Positions 52,092 through 62,160 of a DNA stretch of 64,000 bases are shown in pieces. The stretch spans positions 1-64,000 of the forward strand of contig SVPI01000001.1 in the NCBI GenBank assembly GCA_015065935.1, given 5' to 3'. How positions within the stretch are numbered: position 1 is the first letter of the stretch; every line of letters begins with the position of its first letter. The notes under the pieces were generated by a model, which worked only from the letters and a program-made list of their open reading frames with translations, was not told the origin of the DNA and ran no database searches. The stretch is from Oscillospiraceae bacterium (GTDB lineage Bacteria; Bacillota; Clostridia; Oscillospirales; Acutalibacteraceae). The position numbers and the translations under genes were made by a program.

Positions 52092-53648
52092 ATGCCAGAA
52101 TCAATTTGGTTTTATGTAATCTTCGGCGCCATTGCCTTAGTTCTTGCAATTATCGGATTTGCTGTTGGTCAGTTTTACCGCCGCAAGTCTGCTGAAGCTT
52201 CCATCGGTTCTGCCGAGGCCGAGGCTAAAAGAATTTTAGGTGATGCTATAAAAACTGCCGAAACCAAGAAAAAAGAAATGCTTATTGAAGCGAAGGATGA
52301 AATTTTCCAGATGCGTCAGGAAACCGACCGCGACTTAAGAGAGCGTCGCAGTGAGGTTCAGCGCCAGGAACATAGACTCCAGCAAAAAGAAGAGTCCCTT
52401 GATAAAAAGATTGAAAACCTTGAAATCAAGGAAGAAAAGCTTCAAAAGCGCGCAAAAGAAATTGAAGAAAAAATTGAAGAAAGCGAGAAGATTAAACGCA
52501 GTCAGCTTGAAATGCTGGAAAGAATTTCCGGTTTTTCAAAGGAACAGGCTAAGGAACACTTGCTTTCAGTTCTTGACGGTCAGCTTGCTCACGAAAAGGC
52601 CGTTAAGATTATGGACTATGAGCAAAAAACAAAGGATGAATCTGACCGCCTTGCCAGGGAGATTATCGGTCACGCTATTCAGCGCTGCGCTGCCGACCAT
52701 TCATCAGAGGTTACCGTTTCGGTTGTAAACCTGCCTAATGATGAAATGAAGGGTCGCATTATCGGTCGTGAGGGCCGCAACATTCGTGCCCTTGAAACCG
52801 CAACAGGTGTTGACCTTATTATTGATGATACACCCGAGGCTATTACCGTTTCTTCCTTTGACCCCATTCGCCGCGAAATCGCAAGGCTGACCCTTGAAAA
52901 GTTAATTCTCGATGGCCGCATCCATCCCGCAAGAATTGAGGAAACCGTTGCCAAGGCAACTGCCGAGGTTGAGGCAACCATTAAGCAGGAGGGTGAGCGC
53001 GCTCTTATTGAATCGGGAGTTCATAACCTTCACCCCGAGCTTGTTCGTTTGCTTGGTAAGCTTCGTTACAGAACCAGCTATGGTCAGAATGTTTTAAAGC
53101 ATTCCTTAGAGGTTTGCCATATTGCAGGTCTTATTGCCGCTGAAATGGGCGCCGATATCGGCCAGGCAAAGCGCGCAGGCCTTCTCCACGATATTGGTAA
53201 GGCTCTTGACCACGAGCAGGAGGGTTCACACATTCAGCTTGGTGTTGAGGCCGCTAAGAAATATAGAGAAAGTGAAGCAATTATTCACGCAATTCACGCT
53301 CACCATGGTGAGGTTGAGGCTAAAACCGTTGTTGCCTGCATTGTTCAGGCGGCCGATGCTATCTCTGCTGCCCGCCCGGGTGCCAGAAGAGAAAATATTG
53401 AAAACTACATCAAGCGTCTTGAAAAGCTTGAAGAAATTGCTAATTCCTTCGGTGGCGTTGAGCGCTCCTTTGCTATTCAGGCAGGTAGAGAAATCCGCAT
53501 TGTTGTTAAGCCCGAACAGGTTTCCGATGATGATATGGTTCTCATTGCCCACGATATTGCACAGCGCATTGAAAATGAACTTGAATATCCCGGTCAGATT
53601 AAGGTTAACCTTATTAGAGAAAACCGTGTGACCGATTACGCAAAGTAA
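52092..53648 (+). CDS. rny: Ribonuclease Y
   Basis: 518 aa from ATG 52092 (AGGAGG 11 bases upstream; GTG 52080 overlaps it). N-terminal membrane helix ([20 protein letters not shown]), long coiled coil (residues ~35-190), KH domain with [20 protein letters not shown], and HD domain with [12 protein letters not shown]. Membrane-anchored endoribonuclease starting mRNA decay. Confidence 0.96.
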   Translation: MPESIWFYVIFGAIALVLAIIGFAVGQFYRRKSAEASIGSAEAEAKRILGDAIKTAETKKKEMLIEAKDEIFQMRQETDRDLRERRSEVQRQEHRLQQKEESLDKKIENLEIKEEKLQKRAKEIEEKIEESEKIKRSQLEMLERISGFSKEQAKEHLLSVLDGQLAHEKAVKIMDYEQKTKDESDRLAREIIGHAIQRCAADHSSEVTVSVVNLPNDEMKGRIIGREGRNIRALETATGVDLIIDDTPEAITVSSFDPIRREIARLTLEKLILDGRIHPARIEETVAKATAEVEATIKQEGERALIESGVHNLHPELVRLLGKLRYRTSYGQNVLKHSLEVCHIAGLIAAEMGADIGQAKRAGLLHDIGKALDHEQEGSHIQLGVEAAKKYRESEAIIHAIHAHHGEVEAKTVVACIVQAADAISAARPGARRENIENYIKRLEKLEEIANSFGGVERSFAIQAGREIRIVVKPEQVSDDDMVLIAHDIAQRIENELEYPGQIKVNLIRENRVTDYAK

Positions 53649-53651
53649 AAA

Positions 53652-53692
53652 AACAAACGCCCTTGAATTTTAATTTCGGGGGCGTTTAATTT
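53652..53692 (+). terminator. rny terminator
   Basis: AAACGCCC(TTGAA)/(TTTCG)GGGGCGTTT stem followed by AATTTGTTTG, just after the rny stop. Confidence 0.75.
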
Positions 53693-53706
53693 GTTTGGGG
53701 TGAAAA

Positions 53707-56154
53707 ATGAAGCAATTTGATGTTACGGGAATGAGCTGCGCCGCCTGCAGCGCAAGGGTTGAAAAGGAAGTTTCAAAGCTTAAGGGCGTTGAAAGCTGCT
53801 CGGTTAATTTGCTGACAAATTCAATGAGCGTTGAAGGCACAGCCAGTAATGAAGAAATCATTTCTGCTGTTATTGCCGCGGGCTATGGCGCCGCAGAAAA
53901 GGGCAATATAAAAGCCGATGAGAGCGGAGCGGAAGCGCAGATTAAGAAAAGCGAGAAAAATGTAAAAATAAGGCTTATTGTGTCTGCCGTTCTTCTTTGC
54001 GTTCTTATGTATTTCTCAATGGGCCACACCATGTGGGGATGGCCGCTTCCCGAGGTGTTAGCGCAAAATTACCTTGCTCAAACTATAATTCAAATGATTT
54101 TAGCCATAGCTGTGGCTGTTATAAATCAGAAGTTCTTTATAAACGGCTTTAAGGGAGTTTTTAAGCTTTCCTTTAATATGGACACCCTCGTTGCCTTTGG
54201 CTCATCTGCCGCCTTTATTTATAGCCTTTTTGTGCTTTTTAAAATGACTGCGGCCGATTTATCCCAGCAGGCGCACCTTATTCACGATTTATATTTTGAA
54301 TCCTCTGCAATGATTTTAACCCTTATAACGGTTGGAAAAATGCTGGAGGCAAGGGCAAAGGGAAAAACTACCGATGCCCTTAAAGGACTTATGAATTTAG
54401 CCCCGAAAACTGCTACCCTGCTGGTTGACGGAGAGGAAAAAATTGTTCCCGCGGGCAGTGTTAAAATCGGCGATATTTTTGTTGTTCGCCCAGGGGAGGC
54501 CTTTCCTGTTGATGCAACTGTTTTATCGGGTGTCAGTGCTGTTGATGAATCGGCATTAACAGGGGAAAGCGTTCCTGCCGATAAAGCGGAGGGGGACAGC
54601 GTTTATGGCGCAACCCTTAATAAATCGGGCTTTTTAACCTGTAGAGCCACCAAGGTTGGAGAGGATACCACCATTTCTCAAATTATAAAAATGGTCAGCT
54701 CCGCCGCAGCCACAAAGGCTCCTATTGCTCGCTATGCCGATAAGGTTTCGGGCGTGTTTGTCCCTGTTGTAATTATTATTGCTCTTATAACCGCCGCCGT
54801 TTGGGCGATTATCGGCCAAAGCGCAGGTTTTGTTCTTTCCCGCGCTATTTCGGTGCTGGTTATCAGCTGTCCCTGTGCTCTTGGTCTTGCAACCCCCGTT
54901 GCAATTATGGTTGCAAGCGGCAGAGGTGCTAAAGATGGCATTCTATTTAAAACGGCCACAAGCCTTGAAACGCTGGGCAAGGTTAAAACAGTGTTGCTTG
55001 ATAAAACAGGCACCATAACAAAGGGCGAGCCACAGGTTACCGATGTTGTGGCTAAAACGGATGAAAATGAGCTTTTAGAAATCGCTTATTCCCTTGAAAA
55101 ATTAAGTGAACACCCCTTGGGTAAAGCTGTGGTTAGCTATTGCGAGGAAAAGGGCGTTAATTTAAGCGCGGTTGAAAATTTCAGCGCCGCCCCAGGAAAC
55201 GGCGTTCGCGCAGAGCTTAACGGCCAGGTTGTTTTGGGTGGAAGCGCAAGATTTGTCGGCGAATTTTTGGAAATTCCCGAGGATGTTTTAAAACAAGCGC
55301 AGGCGCTTTTAAACGAAGGAAAAACAGCGCTTTATTTTGCCAAGGCTCAAACCCTGCTGGGTTTTATTGCCGTTGCCGATGTTATAAAGGAAGAAAGCCG
55401 AGATACTATTTCAAGGCTTCGGCATATGGGCATAGAGGTTATAATGCTTACAGGGGATAATAAGGTAACCGCCGAGGCTATCGGCAAAAGCGTAGGCGTT
55501 GACAAAATCTATGCAGGTGTTATGCCGCAGGATAAGGAAAGAATTGTTCGCGAATATAAAGCCAAGGGCAAAACCGCAATGGTTGGGGATGGCATTAACG
55601 ATGCCCCCGCCCTTACCGGTGCCGATATTGGCGTTGCCATTGGGGCAGGCACCGATATCGCCATTGATGCGGCTGAGGTTGTGCTTGTTAAAAGCCGTTT
55701 AAGCGATGTTTCAGCGGCAATAGAGCTTAGCCGTAAAACCATTAAAAACATTAAAGAAAACCTTTTCTGGGCATTTTTCTATAACTGTGTTGGCATTCCC
55801 GTTGCCGCAGGCGTGTTTGTTCCCCTTGGGATAACCCTGACCCCAATGCTGGGCGCCGCCGCAATGAGCTTATCAAGCTTCTTTGTTGTGACAAATGCGT
55901 TAAGGCTTAATTTCTTTAAGAGCAAAACCAAATCCCGAAAGGAAGGAAAGAAAATGGAAAAGACCTATAAAATTGAGGGTATGATGTGCCCACACTGCGA
56001 GGCAAGGGTTAAAACTCTGCTTGAAGCGTTGCCCTTTGTTGAGGCTGCCGAGGTTTCTCATAAAACGGGAACAGCAAAGCTAACATTAAAAGATAACGCT
56101 GATGACAGCGCTGTTATAAAAACCATTACCGATGCGGGATATAAAGTGCTGTAA
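53707..56154 (+). CDS. copA: Copper-translocating P1B-type ATPase with C-terminal CopZ-like domain
   Basis: 815 aa. N-terminal HMA domain with GMSCAACSARVEKE; eight membrane helices; TGES; the transport motif SCPCALGLATP; DKTGTITKG phosphorylation site; SEHPLGKA; GDGINDAPAL. A second HMA (GMMCPHCEARVK) is fused at residues ~750-815, where family members usually end. Exports Cu(I). See the internal start at 55954. Confidence 0.94.
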   Translation: MKQFDVTGMSCAACSARVEKEVSKLKGVESCSVNLLTNSMSVEGTASNEEIISAVIAAGYGAAEKGNIKADESGAEAQIKKSEKNVKIRLIVSAVLLCVLMYFSMGHTMWGWPLPEVLAQNYLAQTIIQMILAIAVAVINQKFFINGFKGVFKLSFNMDTLVAFGSSAAFIYSLFVLFKMTAADLSQQAHLIHDLYFESSAMILTLITVGKMLEARAKGKTTDALKGLMNLAPKTATLLVDGEEKIVPAGSVKIGDIFVVRPGEAFPVDATVLSGVSAVDESALTGESVPADKAEGDSVYGATLNKSGFLTCRATKVGEDTTISQIIKMVSSAAATKAPIARYADKVSGVFVPVVIIIALITAAVWAIIGQSAGFVLSRAISVLVISCPCALGLATPVAIMVASGRGAKDGILFKTATSLETLGKVKTVLLDKTGTITKGEPQVTDVVAKTDENELLEIAYSLEKLSEHPLGKAVVSYCEEKGVNLSAVENFSAAPGNGVRAELNGQVVLGGSARFVGEFLEIPEDVLKQAQALLNEGKTALYFAKAQTLLGFIAVADVIKEESRDTISRLRHMGIEVIMLTGDNKVTAEAIGKSVGVDKIYAGVMPQDKERIVREYKAKGKTAMVGDGINDAPALTGADIGVAIGAGTDIAIDAAEVVLVKSRLSDVSAAIELSRKTIKNIKENLFWAFFYNCVGIPVAAGVFVPLGITLTPMLGAAAMSLSSFFVVTNALRLNFFKSKTKSRKEGKKMEKTYKIEGMMCPHCEARVKTLLEALPFVEAAEVSHKTGTAKLTLKDNADDSAVIKTITDAGYKVL
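55954..56154 (+). CDS. Possible internally initiated CopZ-like copper chaperone
   Basis: ATG 55954 is in frame with copA and preceded by AAAGGAAGGAAAG. Translation from here would give a 66-aa single HMA domain (MEKTYKIEGMMCPHCEARVK), the size of a free CopZ. This is overlapping-gene-within-gene inference from the ribosome site and domain boundary only. Confidence 0.4.
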   Translation: MEKTYKIEGMMCPHCEARVKTLLEALPFVEAAEVSHKTGTAKLTLKDNADDSAVIKTITDAGYKVL

Positions 56155-56168
56155 AGGAGTAAATATTT

Positions 56169-57125
56169 ATGTATCCAATTATGTTAAAGCCTGCCGTTAA
56201 GGATTACCTTTGGGGCGGCACAAGACTTAAAACCGAATTTGGCCTTGAAAGTAACACACAAATTGCCGCCGAGGGCTGGATGCTTTCCTGCCATAAGGAT
56301 GGCGCAGGCGTTGTAGAAAACGGTGAATTAAAGGGCAAAACCCTGCCCGAGGTGTTAGAGCTTTGGGGAAGTAAGGCGGTTGGCGAAAAGGGCGCCGCTT
56401 TTAAGGATTTTCCCATTCTCATAAAGCTCATTGATGCAAAACAAAAACTGTCGGTTCAGGTTCATCCCGATGATGAATATGCCCTTAAAAACGAGGGCGA
56501 GTTCGGCAAAACCGAAATGTGGTATGTTGTTGATTGCGAGGCGGGAGCAAAGCTGATTTACGGCTTTACCGAGAATATTTCAACCGATGAATTTAAACGC
56601 CGTATAGAGGATAATACCCTAACCGATGTTTGCAACTTTGTTCCCGTTAATAAAGGCGATGTGTTCTTTATTCCCGCAGGAACTCTCCATGCAATAGGGG
56701 ACGGCATTTTAATTGCCGAGGTTCAGCAAAATTCCAATTCTACATATCGCGTTTCGGATTATGGTCGCCTTGGCGCCGACGGTAAACCCAGAGAACTCCA
56801 CGTTCAAAAGGCAATTGACGTTACAAAGTGCGAAATTCCTACAGTGCCTTACGGTCAGGTTGGTGAAGTCAGCACCGATGATAACAAAACCACACGCCTT
56901 TTGGCACAGTGCGATTTATTCACCGCAAAATCGGTTAAATTAAACGGCGAAATGCAAATTTTCGATGAAAAAAGTTTTGTAAGCATTCTTTGCCTTGAAG
57001 GAAGCGCAACGCTTAAATGGGAAAACGAAGAACTGGAAATTTCAAAAGGAAAATCAGTTTTTGTTCCCGCAGGTGTTAAATGCACAATTGAAGGTGCTTG
57101 TGAACTGCTTTACGTGAATATGTAA
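56169..57125 (+). CDS. manA: Mannose-6-phosphate isomerase, class I
   Basis: 318 aa. LKPAVKDYLWGGTRLKTEFG, then LSVQVHPDDEYALKNEGEFG with the metal histidines, KTEMWYVVDCE and FIPAGTLHAIG. Zn-dependent, fructose-6-P to mannose-6-P. Fits the window's mannosidase gene and polysaccharide needs. Confidence 0.93.
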   Translation: MYPIMLKPAVKDYLWGGTRLKTEFGLESNTQIAAEGWMLSCHKDGAGVVENGELKGKTLPEVLELWGSKAVGEKGAAFKDFPILIKLIDAKQKLSVQVHPDDEYALKNEGEFGKTEMWYVVDCEAGAKLIYGFTENISTDEFKRRIEDNTLTDVCNFVPVNKGDVFFIPAGTLHAIGDGILIAEVQQNSNSTYRVSDYGRLGADGKPRELHVQKAIDVTKCEIPTVPYGQVGEVSTDDNKTTRLLAQCDLFTAKSVKLNGEMQIFDEKSFVSILCLEGSATLKWENEELEISKGKSVFVPAGVKCTIEGACELLYVNM

Positions 57126-57130
57126 CAATT

Positions 57131-57172
57131 TAAAAACAGGTGCTTTTTAAAAAGTGCACCTGTTTTTTTAGA
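57131..57172 (+). terminator. manA terminator
   Basis: ACAGGTG...CACCTGT arms around an A/T-rich internal stem, followed by TTTTTTT. Confidence 0.82.
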
Positions 57173-57212
57173 ACACATATGACGAAAATTTTATAAAAAA
57201 CGCTAATAACTA

Positions 57213-57241
57213 TTGTGTTTGCTTTGATTTTTTGATATAAT
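57213..57241 (+). promoter_or_regulatory. Promoter of the AraC/hydrolase pair
   Basis: TTGTGT, 17 bases, TATAAT; 28 bases before the AraC start. Confidence 0.6.
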
Positions 57242-57269
57242 ACGATTATAAGGCGGTGAGGGAAATTTT

Positions 57270-58034
57270 ATGAAAAGCGATACTTTTTGTGTTACAAAAG
57301 TTGATTTTGCTTACTGTAAAAGGGTAACTGATCATTACAAATTGCAAATGGAAAATCGACCTGCTTACGGACTGATTATGGTGTTTGGCGGTAAAATGAC
57401 TGCGTTATATAAAGGCAAAAGATACAGTCTTGAAAAAGGTGATATTTTTATTCCACGCAAAAACGACAGTTATGTCATTACCGCAAATGAAATTTCCGAA
57501 TACATTGTTATTTCGTATCAGGCAACTCCCACTGAAACGTTGGAAGAGCTGTTACCTAAAGAATGCAAGTTCACCCCATCTCATTTAATGCGCTATCTTG
57601 ATGCCTTTAAGGGTGCTTCCGACATTTTCTTTGCGGGAGGAATTTGCAGTGAAGGACTTTTACAAGCATTGGTGCAAGAAATTTTATGTAACATTATCAG
57701 GGAAAATTATCCCAAAGCACTCTTAGGTGCTAACAATCCCGCCGCTGCCGCTAAATATTTTATTGAGGAGTTTTCTTCGAAGCCAATTACCACACTTGAC
57801 ATTGCAAAGGCTGCGGGTTGTTCACAGTCTTATTTGAGGGCACTTTTTGGCCGTGCTTACGGTGTTTCTCCGATTGAATATTTAAACGTTGTGCGAATTG
57901 AACGAGCAAAAGAGATGTTAAAAACCGACCTTTACAAGATAAGCGAGGTTGCTGAAAATTGCGGCTTTTCAAACGTGCATTATTTTAGTCGAGTTTTTAA
58001 GGAGCGCACGGGAGTTTCCCCAAAAAAATATTAA
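57270..58034 (+). CDS. AraC-family regulator
   Basis: 254 aa. N-terminal cupin-like part (GGKMTALYKGKRYSLEKGDIF) and C-terminal HTH pair (ITTLDIAKAAGCSQSYLRALF, KISEVAENCGFSNVHYFSRVF, ending TGVSPKKY). Six bases separate its stop from the hydrolase leader, so they are one transcript. Confidence 0.88.
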   Translation: MKSDTFCVTKVDFAYCKRVTDHYKLQMENRPAYGLIMVFGGKMTALYKGKRYSLEKGDIFIPRKNDSYVITANEISEYIVISYQATPTETLEELLPKECKFTPSHLMRYLDAFKGASDIFFAGGICSEGLLQALVQEILCNIIRENYPKALLGANNPAAAAKYFIEEFSSKPITTLDIAKAAGCSQSYLRALFGRAYGVSPIEYLNVVRIERAKEMLKTDLYKISEVAENCGFSNVHYFSRVFKERTGVSPKKY

Positions 58035-58049
58035 AAAAAGGTGATAAAA

Positions 58050-58796
58050 ATGCGAGAAGTTTTTATAAAATCAAGTTATGATGAAACCGAGCAACCTTTT
58101 CTTTACTATCCTGCAAGGGAGGAAAACAGACCTTTGCTTGTGGGGCTTCACACCTGGAGTTTTGACCGTTTTAATCAGGTGGAAAGACTTGTTCCTTTTG
58201 CCGAAAAGTTGGACTTCAATTTGATTCTACCCGAATTTAGAGGGCCTAATTTAGAAACAAATCCCCATTGCACCGAGGCTTGTGGCTCGCCTGCGGCAAT
58301 AAATGATATTTTAGACGATATTGATTATATTTGCAAAACAGAAAAAATTGATACAAAAAATATATTTTTACTTGGCGCCAGTGGCGGCGGACATATGGCT
58401 TTAATGACCGCGGCGGCAAGCCCTGAACTTTTCGCCTGTGTTGCTTCCTTCGTGCCTATAACTGATGTGAAGCGTTGGGCAAAGGAAAACGAAAATTATG
58501 CACCGGGCATTATTGCTTGCTGTGGTGGCGATGAGCGGGAAATGGGGAAACGCTCGCCGATAAGTTACACAAAGCAACTTGCAAAGGCAAATCTTAAAAT
58601 TTTTTGCGGCAAATATGACCATATTGTGCCCTTTAAACATAGCCTTGACCTTTATAATGAAATTTTAAAAGCAGATGAAAAAGCAAGGGTTTATCTGGAT
58701 ATTTTTGATGGCGGTCATGAAATGGTTTTAAGCAAAGCAGAAGAGTGGATTATGTCCCAATATAAAAAACAAAAAAGCGAAATTGTTACAGGTTAA
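58050..58796 (+). CDS. Alpha/beta hydrolase (S9/dienelactone type)
   Basis: 248 aa from ATG 58050 (AAAGGTGATAA upstream). Nucleophile elbow GASGGGHMALM (G-x-S-x-G), acid region FCGKYDHIVPF and histidine in DGGHEMVL. Cytoplasmic esterase or peptidase of unknown substrate, co-transcribed with an AraC sensor, perhaps sugar-ester (carbohydrate esterase) activity. Confidence 0.8.
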   Translation: MREVFIKSSYDETEQPFLYYPAREENRPLLVGLHTWSFDRFNQVERLVPFAEKLDFNLILPEFRGPNLETNPHCTEACGSPAAINDILDDIDYICKTEKIDTKNIFLLGASGGGHMALMTAAASPELFACVASFVPITDVKRWAKENENYAPGIIACCGGDEREMGKRSPISYTKQLAKANLKIFCGKYDHIVPFKHSLDLYNEILKADEKARVYLDIFDGGHEMVLSKAEEWIMSQYKKQKSEIVTG

Positions 58797-58830
58797 AAAA
58801 AGTGCGGAATTTTAATTCCGCACTTTTTTA
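58794..58830. terminator. Bidirectional terminator
   Basis: AAAAAGTGCGGAATT/AATTCCGCACTTTTTT stem, between convergent hydrolase and SDR genes. Confidence 0.87.
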
Positions 58831-59577
58831 TGTTTTAGACATTTTCATTACAAGGTTATGGGGGAGAAGCTTGCCGAGAATTCTATAAAGCTTATAAAAT
58901 GCGCTTTCGGTGTAAACTGCATTTCCTTTTTTGGATTTTTTAAGGGATTTATAAGCTATTCTTTTAGGGCTTACTCTGGGCAGTGTATCAAAGGTGTGGC
59001 TTGTTCCCGGTGCAATATCGGCAAGGGCTAAAAACTCGGTATCCATTGGTCCCGGGCAAACCGCCATAACATTGATTTTGCGTTTTTTAAGCTCCTCACG
59101 CAGTGCCTTTGAAAAACTGAAAACATAGGCCTTTGTTGAACTGTAAACCGCCATTCTTGGATTTGGTGCAAAAGCGGCAATGGAGCAAATGTTTATAATT
59201 TCAGATTTTTCCTGCATAAAGGCAAGGGTAATATTTGTCATAAGGGTTAGCGCCTTGCAGTTTAAATCAACCATACCGCCGCAATCCCTTTGAGCCATTG
59301 CATCAAAATCGCCAAGTTTTCCAAAGCCTGCATTGTTAACAAGGAGTTTAACATTGGCATTTGCGTTTTGAAGTTCGGTTTTGTAGGCTTCAAGGTCGCC
59401 TTCTTTTGTTAAATCAAGGGCTAAAACCTTGATTTTTTTATTATTTTCGGCAATTTGCTCTAAAATTTCCTTGCGCCTTGCAATAATCCAAATTTCATCA
59501 TAATTTTCCTTTGCAACGGCCTCAACATAAAATTTTCCAAGGCCAGATGAAGCTCCTGTTATAACTGCAATGTTCAT
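58828..59577 (-). CDS. Short-chain dehydrogenase/reductase
   Basis: 249 aa. AVITGASSGLGKFYVEAVA (TGxxxGxG), NNAGFGKLG, and YSSTKAYVFSFSK with Tyr-x3-Lys. Classic SDR, NADP preference suggested by the ARRKE basic residues. It overlaps the amidase gene by 4 bases. Substrate unknown. Confidence 0.87.
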   Translation of the reverse strand: MNIAVITGASSGLGKFYVEAVAKENYDEIWIIARRKEILEQIAENNKKIKVLALDLTKEGDLEAYKTELQNANANVKLLVNNAGFGKLGDFDAMAQRDCGGMVDLNCKALTLMTNITLAFMQEKSEIINICSIAAFAPNPRMAVYSSTKAYVFSFSKALREELKKRKINVMAVCPGPMDTEFLALADIAPGTSHTFDTLPRVSPKRIAYKSLKKSKKGNAVYTESAFYKLYRILGKLLPHNLVMKMSKT

Positions 59578-61718
59578 TCGCTTTTAACCTCCGAACTCTC
59601 TTCTTGACTGCTATTTTCACTGCTTTCACTGCTTGAAATATTACTACTTTCTTCCTCATCATCAGGCACCGTTATGGGTGCATTTTCAAGGAAATATTCC
59701 ACAACGCCCTTGGTCATAGCAACAGCACATTTTTTATTAAAGGCATCATTTTTCATATTGGCAAGCTCGGTGCTGTTGGACATAAAGCCATTTTCGGCAA
59801 GAATAACTGGGCAGTCGGACACGCGACCTAGGAAGAAATAGTGCCAGTCAACCTTTGAGTGTGTAGGGCTTGTGTAAAGCCCTGCAGCTATGGTCTGGTC
59901 GTAAACCGCCTTGTTTGCCGCCCTTGAATAGGGGTGGAAATAGTAGGTGTTAAAGCCCTTAACCCTTGAGGAGGTGCTGGCGTTTCGGTGAATTGAAATA
60001 ACAAGGTCTGGGGAGTATTCTTTCACCATTTTAATGCGGTCGGCTGATTCTAAATCAATATTACTGATTCGGTCAATAATAACGTGGCAACCTGTTTTCT
60101 CAAGCTCAGCTTTGAGCATAAGCGCCAGTTTGAGGTTTAAATTGGCCTCGGTTGTTCTGTTATCGCTTGCAACGGCGCCGGGGTCAGAACCGCCGTGTCC
60201 TACATCAATGAAAACGGTGGTCTTGGATAAATCTGCGCCATATTCGTTAGTGTCGGTCTCGGCAACAACGGCAGGGTGCAGGAACTTAAACACAAGCTGT
60301 CCCGCCTCGTTATATTCTGCCGACCAGCCATAGAACTTACCAACATTTTTAAGGTGTAGCCTTAAGGTGCAGTCGTTTTTATTCTTAATTATTTCGGCGC
60401 GGGAGAAAAGGGGATTATTTTTGTTTATAAGGTTTGAAGCATCCATTTCGCCGCCTAATGTAAGGGTTTCGGCATAGCAGAAGGTTATATCAACATAGGA
60501 ATAGGTTTCCTTATCGAAGCGGTAATCTCTTATGGCTGCATTATAGTAATTAAGTGGCTTTAAATCGAAATAGAAAGGCGCCTTCCATAGCGTATCAAGG
60601 GTTATAATCGTGTGGCGCTGCGTGTCATCAAAATAATTGATTGCCAGAGAATTTGTTTTGGGGAGGGGATTGTTTTCATCGGCAACATAAGTTTTAATGA
60701 ACTTCTTGCTTGAATCATTATCAATCATTTCATAAACTCTTTTGCCGCAGCGCAGCCTTCGGTAGGTGCGTCCGGAGGAAGGGTCTCGGATAGTGCTTGT
60801 GGAACAATAATCAACGGTGCCTTTGGGTAAATAGTTGTTTGTGGGGCGGGACATATCATCAACCGTTTTGCCATCAAAGGTCTCGGCGCTGTCGCATACG
60901 ATTTCGGCTATGACATTGCCGCTGACAGGCATATATTGTCCACCTACAGGCGTCACGGCGGTGCCATCAGTTTGAATGAGGGAATTCTTTTTAACAGTAA
61001 TAGTGCCGCTTTTAAAGGTCTCGGTTCCGCTTGAGTGTTTTGCAGTGAATGTGACAGCACCAAGAGATTTTGAAGTCTCGGCGCCTTTGGGCAGGTCAAA
61101 ACTGCCGATATAACCTATAAATTCGGGCTTAACTGCATCTGCGTTTAAAAATTCCTGGGTTAGGGTAATAGTTTTTCCGTTAAATTTTGCAGTAACTGTG
61201 CTGCCATAACGAGCCGTTGCCCTTACAACCATTGTTGAGCCACCATCAAAGGTGGAATTCTTATCAGGTGAAATGCTTTTTAAAATTATGTAACGATAGG
61301 TAACATTATAAACCGTTTTATCGCTTCCGTGCTGTACGGTTATAGCGTTTTTGCCAACCTTTAAATCAACATCGCAGGAAAAGGAGCCATCAGCCGCAGG
61401 GGTTATCCTTTTACCGTTTATGTAAAGGGTGTCAGCAGGGTTACAGGTGCCTTTAAACACATAAAAAGAATCGGTTACAGTAAGGCTGTTTGCGGTGGGC
61501 GAGGTAACCTTGAAAGAAATTTTCTCAGCCTCTGATGCGGTTGATGAAGTTTCGCCGGAAATATCACCGGAATTCGAAGAAATATGGGCAGATGAAGTGC
61601 CCGCTGCTATGTTATTATCAGCGCCAAAAAGCATAGCTACCGACAAAGCGATAACTATGCAAAGTAGAGCAGATGAAACTATGTAAAGAGGGTCCTTTAA
61701 TATGCTCTTAAAATCCAA
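59574..61718 (-). CDS. N-acetylmuramoyl-L-alanine amidase (Amidase_3) with beta-rich stalk
   Basis: About 714 aa; TTG 61718 with AGGTGA is favoured, GTG 61727 is the longer option. N-terminal membrane helix (YIVSSALLCIVIALSVAML), a ~430-residue extracytoplasmic region with Ig-like beta repeats, and a C-terminal amidase (DVGHGGSDPGAV; TTEANLNLKLAL; ISIHRNAS; LAENGFMSN with the catalytic Glu), ending in a Ser/Glu-rich tail. Zn-dependent peptidoglycan amidase outside the membrane. Confidence 0.88.
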   Translation of the reverse strand: MDFKSILKDPLYIVSSALLCIVIALSVAMLFGADNNIAAGTSSAHISSNSGDISGETSSTASEAEKISFKVTSPTANSLTVTDSFYVFKGTCNPADTLYINGKRITPAADGSFSCDVDLKVGKNAITVQHGSDKTVYNVTYRYIILKSISPDKNSTFDGGSTMVVRATARYGSTVTAKFNGKTITLTQEFLNADAVKPEFIGYIGSFDLPKGAETSKSLGAVTFTAKHSSGTETFKSGTITVKKNSLIQTDGTAVTPVGGQYMPVSGNVIAEIVCDSAETFDGKTVDDMSRPTNNYLPKGTVDYCSTSTIRDPSSGRTYRRLRCGKRVYEMIDNDSSKKFIKTYVADENNPLPKTNSLAINYFDDTQRHTIITLDTLWKAPFYFDLKPLNYYNAAIRDYRFDKETYSYVDITFCYAETLTLGGEMDASNLINKNNPLFSRAEIIKNKNDCTLRLHLKNVGKFYGWSAEYNEAGQLVFKFLHPAVVAETDTNEYGADLSKTTVFIDVGHGGSDPGAVASDNRTTEANLNLKLALMLKAELEKTGCHVIIDRISNIDLESADRIKMVKEYSPDLVISIHRNASTSSRVKGFNTYYFHPYSRAANKAVYDQTIAAGLYTSPTHSKVDWHYFFLGRVSDCPVILAENGFMSNSTELANMKNDAFNKKCAVAMTKGVVEYFLENAPITVPDDEEESSNISSSESSENSSQEESSEVKSE

Positions 61719-61736
61719 AATAATCACCTAAAAATT

Positions 61737-61765
61737 ATCATAACTAAAAAAATCGGCTATGTCAA
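61737..61765 (-). promoter_or_regulatory. Amidase promoter
   Basis: TTGACA, 17 bases, TATGAT on the minus strand, directly ahead of the amidase ribosome site. Confidence 0.65.
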
Positions 61766-61829
61766 CAGTTGTTCTTTTATTTTTACTTAGTTTATGTTAT
61801 TATATTTATATAAAACTTGAGGGGTTAGT

Positions 61830-62126
61830 ATGGAATTTATCTTAAAAAATCCGATTTTAGTATTTATAATTGTCATAAATCTTGTGGCGGTGGTTGTTTG
61901 TATTGCCGATAAAATAAAGGCTATTTACAAAAAGAGGAGGGTTAGTGAAAAGTCTCTTTTTACTATATCCTTTCTTGGCGGTGCAACACTTATGTACCTT
62001 ACAATGCTTGTTATTCGCCACAAAACAAAGCACAAACGATTTATGGTGGGTTTACCGCTGATAATATTGCTGCACGCTGTAATATTGCTGCTTGTAATAC
62101 ACTATTTTCCTAATTTTCTAACATAA
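61830..62126 (+). CDS. DUF1294 membrane protein
   Basis: 98 aa, GAGGGG ahead of ATG. Three hydrophobic helices; CIADKIKAIYKKRRVSEKSL and FLGGATLMYLTMLVIRHKTKH are the family pattern. Function unknown. Followed by a bidirectional terminator. Confidence 0.85.
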   Translation: MEFILKNPILVFIIVINLVAVVVCIADKIKAIYKKRRVSEKSLFTISFLGGATLMYLTMLVIRHKTKHKRFMVGLPLIILLHAVILLLVIHYFPNFLT

Positions 62127-62160
62127 AAAACCGAGTACAAGAAGTACTCGGTTTTTTGTT
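62125..62160. terminator. Bidirectional terminator
   Basis: AAAAAACCGAGTAC/GTACTCGGTTTTTT with an AAGAA loop. Confidence 0.88.

Noticed and set aside
53122..53631. 169-codon ORF in another frame of rny
   Set aside because: Out-of-frame shadow of the HD domain region with biased composition.
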